Shown one piece after another: positions 58,207-64,000 of a stretch of 64,000 bases of DNA. The stretch covers positions 6,329,501 to 6,393,500 of the forward strand of contig CAMRHE010000067.1 in assembly GCA_947044405.1 (NCBI GenBank), read 5' to 3'. Positions within the stretch are counted from its first letter, which is position 1; every line of letters begins with the position of its first letter. The notes below the pieces were generated by a model. That model did not search any database and was not told where the DNA came from. It was given only the letters and a program-made list of their open reading frames with translations. The translations under genes were made by a program, and so were the position numbers. The DNA comes from Leptodactylus fallax (taxonomy: Eukaryota > Chordata > Amphibia > Anura > Leptodactylidae).

Positions 58207-58711
58207 CAGTACAACAGCTTTAGGCAGGATTGGAAAAAATGCTACAAAGTAAAAAGGCTTCTGAAAATAGAAGTGTCAATGGTTTATTTTTGTCAATTAG
58301 CAAAATGATGTGAATGAAGAAAAAAGAGAAATCTAAATCTTATATTTGGTGTGCCCTTTGCTCTTTGCCTTCCATCAATTCTTCTAGATACACTTGCAGA
58401 CAGTTTTTGGCAGAATTCACCATCTTGGAGAACTAAGCACAGATCTTCTGTGGATGTAGGCTTGCTCCAATCCTTCTGTCTCTTCATGTCATCCCAGACA
58501 CTCTGGATGATGTTTAGATCAGGGCTCTGGACTCCAGGACTCCTCCATTAAAGGGTAAAGGTCCCACCAAATATTAATGGAATCAGATTCCTCTTTTCTT
58601 CATTCACTTCATTTTGTTAATTGATAAAAATAAACTATTGTCACTTCTACTTCTGAAAGCATTCTTATGTCCATTTTTTTCCCCACAACTACCTAAAACT
58701 TTGTAGTACTG
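58207..58711 (-). mobile_element. Internally deleted Tc1-like element, copy 2, 505 bp
   Basis: It starts CAGTACAACAGCTTTAGGCA and ends AACTTTGTAGTACTG, flanked by TA at 58205-58206 and 58712-58713. Inner arms pair (AAAATAGAAGTGTCAATGGT with its inverse around 58630-58650). It matches copy 1 at 34950-35466 in opposite orientation, including the short GGAGGAGTCCTGGA stretch upstream of the transposase remnant. Confidence 0.88.
58350..58530 (-). pseudogene. Tc1-like transposase C-terminal fragment, copy 2
   Basis: The minus strand reads QSPDLNII, Q, SVWDDMKRQKDWSKPTSTEDL, then LSASVSRRIDGRQRAKG, the end of a Tc1 transposase. The third catalytic residue is Gln (CAG) as in the 35 kb copy, while Trp after SV is intact here. 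A short deletion follows LVLQDG. There is no DNA-binding domain and no first or second Asp. Non-functional. Confidence 0.85.
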
Positions 58712-58713
58712 TA

Positions 58714-60687
58714 CCAGACTAAATCCCTGGATCCAGTGTTGGACTGGGGTTCCAAGGTCCCACTAGTAATATTCAATCTGGGGCCCACTGTACAACTACA
58801 GGCTCCTATTATCTGGCATCCATTTGCAAATTATTAAAATTGCAATTTTTTTCAGTAGTAAAATATTAACATAGTTGATAAGGTTGGATAAAGACACAAG
58901 TCTATAAGTCAGTGACAGCGTTATTTTATTAGACAATACTTCTGCATTGGAGTACTTGTCTGAAGGAACAGGTAATATGTCACATGGGACAGTGTCATGA
59001 GCATGAATGAAAGCCAATGGGAGTGTGGTGCTGTATGGTCCTATATATATATGGAAATTCATGTTATGTAAGAGGGCACTGTATTATGTATTATTTATAC
59101 ACTCTGCAGGCTTATTAGTATACTGTATAGTAATATTATTTGGGTTCTGCTTTGCAGTATAAATAAGAGCACTCCATGGCAGTATTATTTCAGTACTGTG
59201 GATCTTCTGTGATGGCATTACACAGACATTGGGCACTATGTGGCAATATTGTTTGGACTCTGTAATGTGGTATTATACGACTACAGTATGTATAGTCGTA
59301 TTATATTAGCCTTGTATGGTGTGATTATTTCAGGCATGAGAAACCTATATTATGCATTTAGGAAGGTATTATTTCAGAACTATTGTATGACATTTTGCTG
59401 AGAATGTATTATTTGGACATTGAAAGTCATTATCAAATTTACCACATGTAGTGCTATTATATGAGCATTGTATTGCACTATTGTTTCTGAATGATATTCT
59501 AAAAATATTACAAGACTAAATAGGGTGTATGCTAGTGTCTAGACATGAGCTGTAAATATCATCCTGTCTGTTTTAAGGATTGTAGGTCGGAGACTCAATA
59601 GCTAAAAAAATCTTAGAACAAACATCAGTATTCACAATCCAGACTTCGGGAACGGGTTTTCTGTTTGCCAGTTGTAGCATCACTTGAACTTTTCTTTAGT
59701 TGTATTGAAAGTTTGAAGTGTGAGCTGAAAGACTATTTATCTAGATATAGATACCCAGATAGTTACTTAGTTACTAAGTTATTAAACAACACCTAACTCT
59801 GATCCAGAAGAAAGCACCCCTGAGTGCAGTCAAGTCTGCGTCTTGGGAGAATATTACTGCCTGAGCCCACAAAGAGAAACAGAAGAGATGTAAGAGATAA
59901 GTACATCATTGCTGCTTTCTTCCTGAAACAGCGCCACTCTTGTCTAGGGGCTATGTCTGGTATTCCAGTTTAGCCACTTATGACCAGTCTTGATATTCTG
60001 GTCTCATAGTAAATCTGGTTTTACATTTCTTGTCTTTTTTTAGGATGTATTGAAAAACCTTTTTAGGGGAAAAACAGCAATTCTGTAATTTTTGGGGTTC
60101 AGTTTTTGGGTTTCGTTTTTCACTGTGTGGTATTGATGTAGTCATACTGACTTGTCATATGTTAACTTTATTCTGTGTATTAATATTATTTTGTGAATAC
60201 CAAATTTCTATCATTTTTGTGCATTTTACTTTTTAAAGAAATAATTTTGTTTATGTTGTCATATTCTGAGACCGTTCACAATCTAATTTTTTAATGGGGT
60301 AAGCAGTAGTTTAAATACCAAACATGATATATATATCTCAAGTTCTTTGTAATTTTTTTTAATTGTCTTCAATAATAAAGGACTTGATTTAAAAATAGCT
60401 ATTTTTTTTTACTTTTCTTAAACCTTTTTTAAACTTTTATTAAATGTGTAAGTAGTCCCAGTAGTAGCAGTATTAGACTTGCACATGCAATCCCGATTGC
60501 TCATAAAAAATATACTGCAAAGTTATCTCTGGCCATTGTAGCAGCAGCTGTAATATATAGCTGGCACCCGCTGCAGATTGCTGGCCAAGCCTGGCTACAA
60601 GAATGCATGGAACATGGTGTCAAGTGCCAGAATCCTAAATGTATGAAAAATACCGCCAATGGGTTAACCCCTTCCTGTGGTGAATTT
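58714..60687. other. No gene seen; MITE fragment near 59925-59985
   Basis: AGCGCCACTCTTGTCTAGGG and CTATGTCTGGTATTCCAG at 59925-59985 belong to the GTTGTGTCTGGTATT MITE family. The rest is AT-rich unassigned DNA; tandem-like GTATTATTT phrases at 59090-59480 suggest an old degenerate repeat. Confidence 0.45.
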
Positions 60688-60771
60688 GCCATTTGAAAGG
60701 TGGGGATGAAATAACAAAAACAAAAATTGATTGTCTTGTTTTTGTTATTTCATCTCCACCTTTCAAATGGC
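60688..60771. repeat. Near-perfect hairpin, 36-bp arms, 12-bp loop
   Basis: GCCATTTGAAAGGTGGGGAT... (60688-60723) pairs with 60736-60771 with one mismatch. The loop is AAATTGATTGTC. Confidence 0.9.
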
Positions 60772-60944
60772 ATCTATTTTTTTAAATTTTTTTATTGTTC
60801 TATGCAATATATTGCAAAATGGTAAAAAGATTATTTGTAGGGTGAAATGCGAAAAAAAAATACAATTCTGCCATTGGTTGTTTTTTTTTTTTTTGGTTCG
60901 TTTTCACAAATATATTTAATGCTTAGCTCAGGAGCCTACATTAC

Positions 60945-61204
60945 ACTTTAAGGCTAAGGCCCCACATAGCATCCTGCAGCAAAAAAGTGCTGCAGGAAAA
61001 ACTGTGGCAAGAACGCATCGAGGTTCTTCCCGCAACACTTTAGACAGAAAGTTTGCAGAGTTTTCCTCTGCGGACTTTCTGTTTCAGTTATACCTATGGG
61101 GAATCCACCGGCGTTTCCGTAGGTATAATGGACATTCTGCGATTTAAAAAACCGCGCCAGTTTTGGAAATTGCACTTTTCCCTGACTGTAAAATGCTGCA
61201 ATTT
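60945..61204. repeat. Interspersed repeat starting TTAAGGCTAAGGCCCCAC
   Basis: GC-richer block with AGTGCTGCAGGAAAAACTG, CCGCAACACTTTAGACAG and TCTGCGGACTTTCTG. I recall similar sequence as a common anuran repeat, but cannot confirm it here. The minus-strand 85-codon frame is spurious. Confidence 0.4.
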
Positions 61205-61471
61205 TTTCCACCTATGAATTGCTATTAGACCCCAGGGTATAATAATTGGTGCGAATCTTCCCTTCCCTCACCTCTCCTGGGCTCCCATGTGAATTCTGAT
61301 GCCCTATTGCGGTCATCTTTTGTCATTCTCCAACCTCTTCCTGTCCCTTTTCTGTGACATCATCAGCCCTGGTGGACCACTGAAGGCAGTGAATTGGCCC
61401 CATTGGCCATATTGGGCTGGTTGGCATCATGACACTTTGACAAAATGAATCTCTATGTCCATCTCTAGTTA
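61205..61471 (-). repeat. Interspersed repeat with TATACYCTGGGGTCT core, copy 5
   Basis: AGACCCCAGGGTATAATAATTG, CCCTCACCTCTCCTGGGCTC and the terminal CATCTCTAG identify the family of 1120-1335 and 5045-5330. Confidence 0.5.
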
Positions 61472-62049
61472 ATATGGTCATGTGTATGAACCCTCATTCC
61501 AAATTAGTTGCTTTTTAATTTACCCATTGCTGTAACACTCCTTTGTGCCTACAATGTTTTCTTTAGGATCATCATGCCTCTAATCTCTGGACTTGTGTCA
61601 AAGAGTAAAAAAAAAAAAAAAGTAACTAATGTACAAAGCGTTTTGTAACAATTACATATTTCTAGTTTAGTACCAGTAAGTGCTTTTCTATAACTCAGGG
61701 CAGTCTGGTTTCATCCCAGTTTCCATAAAAATACTGGGAAGATAATTGGCTTCCTACTAAACTGATCCTACTGTGTCTACCTATGATAGACAAATGAAAT
61801 TGTAAGCTCCACTGAGTCGGAGCTCATTGTAAAGTAATAAATTCTTTCTGTTGCACTACATAATATGTTGATACTATATAAATAAAGCATAATAATATTT
61901 TCCCCTTCAGCAATCAGATGCATTATACTCTGACCACCGTACACAATGCTACACACAGATATTTGATATTTTGCTGAACAAATATATTAAAAAATAATAA
62001 TGGCAGAAAAGTGTAAGATGAAAGAAAGATGGCTGCAGAGGGATTGGTA
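61472..62049. other. No gene seen
   Basis: AT-rich unassigned DNA with one A15 run near 61608. Confidence 0.45.
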
Positions 62050-62400
62050 CCAGTGCAGCACCAAAAGGAGGCAATTAAATGGTGCGTGTGAGCGGTGTAA
62101 CACTTTAATAACACCAAGTAATTGACTTTCTTATTGTAATTAGATTCAGAAAACAAAGCACATATTAAAAGAACTCCTCTGGAGAAACATTTTCATTTCA
62201 TGAAAGTCTTACTTGCTTTTCGACAATATTGCATTTCAACAATAATGGTGCGGATATGATGTTCCAAGCTAATCTTGCTAGAGATGAAGAGAAGGTGGAG
62301 GGGGCTGGAATGAAGTACAGTTCTCTTCTAGTAACAATCTGTATAGCAGATTGTATGGCTGGTAATTTGTAGTCTGGTACCTGGCTCAAATGCAAAAGAA
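62050..62400. other. Repeat-free block, candidate conserved non-coding DNA
   Basis: Contains homeodomain-type cores GCAATTAAAT (62071), TAATTGA (62119) and GTAATTAG (62137), CATTTTCATTTCATGAAAG and CTGGCTCAAATGCAAAAG. No repeat relatives in the window and no convincing frame. Conservation is a guess. Confidence 0.3.
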
Positions 62401-62474
62401 ACCCATCTTCACTGTCTGTTTCCCTTATATATTAAAGATGGCATAATCCAATTATAGACTGCATACATGTTATA

Positions 62475-63797
62475 CAGTGGGGAAAAAAAGTATTTAGTCA
62501 GCCACCAATTGTGCAAGTTCTCCCACTTAAAAAGATGAGGCCGGCCTGTAATTGACATCATAGGTAGACCTCAAATATGAGAGACAAAATGAGAAAACAA
62601 ATCCAGAAAATCACATTGTCTGATTTTTAAAGAATTTATTTGCAAATTATGGTGGAAAATAAGTATTTGGTCACCTACAAACAAGCAAGATTTCTGGCTC
62701 TCGCAGACCTGTAACTTCTTTAAGAGGCTCCTCTGTCCTCCACTCATTACCTGTAGTAATGGCTCCTGTTTGACATTGTTATCAGTATAAAAGACACCTG
62801 TCCACAACCTCAAACAGTCACACTCCAAACTCCACTATGGTGAAGACCAATGTAACAAAGGCTACTGTCAGTAACACACTACGCCGCCAGGAACTCAGAT
62901 CCTGCAGTGCCAGACGTGTCCCCCCTGCTTAAGCCAGTACATATCCGGGCCCGTCTGAAGTTTGCTGGAGAGCATTTGGATGTTCCAGAACAGTATTGGG
63001 AGAATGTCATATGGTCAGATGAAACCAAAGTAGAACTGTTTGGTAGAAACACAGCTCGTCGTATTTGGAGGAGAGTGAATGCTGAGTTGCATCCAAAGAA
63101 CACCATACCTACTGTGAAGCATGGGGGTGGCAACATCATGCTTTGGGGCTATTTCTCTGCAATTGGACCAGGACGACTGATCCGTGTACATGAAAGAATG
63201 AATGGGGCCATGTATCGTGAGATTTTGAGTGCAAACCTCCTTGCATCAGCAAGGGCATTGAAGATGAAACGTGGCTGGGTCTTTCAGAATAACAATGATC
63301 CCAAGCACACTGCCAGGGCAACGAAGGAGTTGCTACGTAAGAAGCATTTCAAGGTCCTGGAGTGGCCTAGCCAGTCTCCAGATCTCAACCCCATAGAAAA
63401 CCTTTGGAGGGAGTTGAAAGTCCGTGTTCCGAGCGACAGCCCCAAAACATCCCTGCTCTAGAGGAGATCTGCATGGAGGAATGGGCCAACATACCAGCAA
63501 CAGTGTGTGCCAACCTTGTGAAGACTTACAGAAAATGTCTGACCTCTGTCATTGCCAACAAAGAATATAAAACAAAGTATTGAGATGAACTTTTGATATT
63601 GACCAAATACTTATTTTCCACCATAATTTGAAAATAAATTCTTTAAAAATCAGACAATGTGATTTTCTAGATATGTTTTCTCATTTTGTCTCTCATAGTT
63701 GAGGTCTACCTATGATGTCAATTACAGGCCGGCCTCATCTTTTTAAGTGGGAGAACTTGCACAATTGGTGGCTGACTAAATACTTTTTTCCCCACTG
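62475..63797 (+). mobile_element. Tc1-like transposon with about 199-bp inverted repeats, internally deleted
   Basis: Starts CAGTGGGGAAAAAAAGTATT and ends with its inverse, flanked by TA at 62473-62474 and 63798-63799. The inverted repeats 62475-62673 and 63600-63797 differ at only a handful of positions. The element is 1323 bp, shorter than the usual 1.6 kb, because the 5' part of the transposase gene has been removed. Confidence 0.95.
62837..63583 (+). pseudogene. Tc1-like transposase (DD34E spacing), deleted and frameshifted
   Basis: ATG at 62837-62839 opens [20 protein letters not shown]; a full-length relative has roughly 95 more residues between MVKT and this block, so the N-terminal paired domain is gone. 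A frameshift in the C-run near 62923 is followed by an open frame (62907-63461) with the catalytic core: first Asp in [11 protein letters not shown], Glu in [11 protein letters not shown], spacing 34. The second Asp is replaced by Asn: QNNNDPKHT instead of the usual D at that place. A one-base loss near 63428 shifts the frame after ELKVRV, and the true C-terminus (MEEW... to TGA at 63581-63583) is out of frame. Four separate defects make it inactive. Confidence 0.92.
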
Positions 63798-63799
63798 TA

Positions 63800-64000
63800 T
63801 ATTAAGAGTGGATTCATAGTGGCCAGATGGTAAAAACTATACTTAAGGCTCACAATATGTAGTTTAAAAAAACAAAACAAAAAAAAACTCACCAATTCCC
63901 TACCAGCCCCTTCCATGCTCTCTGGGTACTTTGTTGGTCTCTATTTCTTGGTCCCTCTCGATGCACAAGAAATAACCGCTTGCCCAATCACAGTTGTGTG
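63800..64000. other. No gene seen at right window edge
   Basis: Short unassigned sequence with an A-rich tract at about 63866-63888. Confidence 0.45.

Overview
This 64 kb window reads as non-coding nuclear DNA of a vertebrate, most likely an anuran amphibian. I infer that from the repeats: several lineages of Tc1-like DNA transposons, many palindromic MITEs bounded by TTAA and starting TTAAAGGR (the T2/Kolobok type known from Xenopus), hAT-type MITEs, CR1/L2-like LINE fragments, a tRNA-derived SINE, an amphibian-style solo LTR, and very long TATC/GATA microsatellites. I recognise no exon of a host gene, no tRNA or rRNA gene, no CRISPR array and no bacterial-type operon. Nearly all open frames of 60-150 codons are chance frames or frames through repeats.

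Layout. 1-3.1 kb: T2-type MITE pieces, a TA/TG microsatellite and an L2-like LINE 3' end whose tail became a 29-bp minisatellite. 5.0-7.8 kb: interspersed repeat, a 46-bp minisatellite of about 19 units, and hAT-like repeat material with a 32-bp minisatellite. 8.3-9.9 kb: a complete Tc1-like element (spacing DD38E) with a transposase broken by one stop codon, sitting inside an older palindromic repeat. 10.6-11.6 kb: L2-like LINE. 12-16.6 kb: T2 and hAT MITEs, two with visible 8-bp target duplications. 18.3-19.1 kb: truncated DD34E Tc1 copy. 22.4-26 kb: SINE, MITEs, a 126-bp tandem duplication. 26.8-28.4 kb: a cluster of TATC arrays alternating with palindromic elements. 30.9-31.6 kb: T2-type MITE split by a 500-bp solo LTR. 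32.8-34.4 kb: complete Tc1-like element (DD35E) with an uninterrupted transposase frame, the only convincing intact coding sequence here. 35.0-41.9 kb: an internally deleted Tc1 derivative, palindromes, MITEs, SINE, TATC arrays, a second LTR. 44.1-51.8 kb: MITEs, a LINE 3' end, a large GATA block with higher-order structure, and possible conserved non-coding DNA. 54.5-55.8 kb: Ty1/copia-like gag pseudogene cut by a T2-type MITE. 58.2-58.7 kb: second deleted Tc1 derivative. 62.5-63.8 kb: fourth Tc1 lineage, internally deleted, with a mutated catalytic residue.

The coding remnants do not work together in a pathway; they are independent mobile-element insertions, several of them nested, in what is probably a gene desert or a large intron. 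Several repeat-free blocks (about 26.3-26.76, 28.6-28.95, 45.05-45.38, 49.05-49.92 and 62.05-62.4 kb) look like candidate conserved regulatory elements, but that needs an alignment. I found no convincing new biological system. The most useful observations are the transposon biology: four Tc1 lineages of different age, a deleted family in which two copies share a catalytic Glu-to-Gln state, nested insertions with reconstructable empty sites, and palindromes linked to TATC microsatellites.
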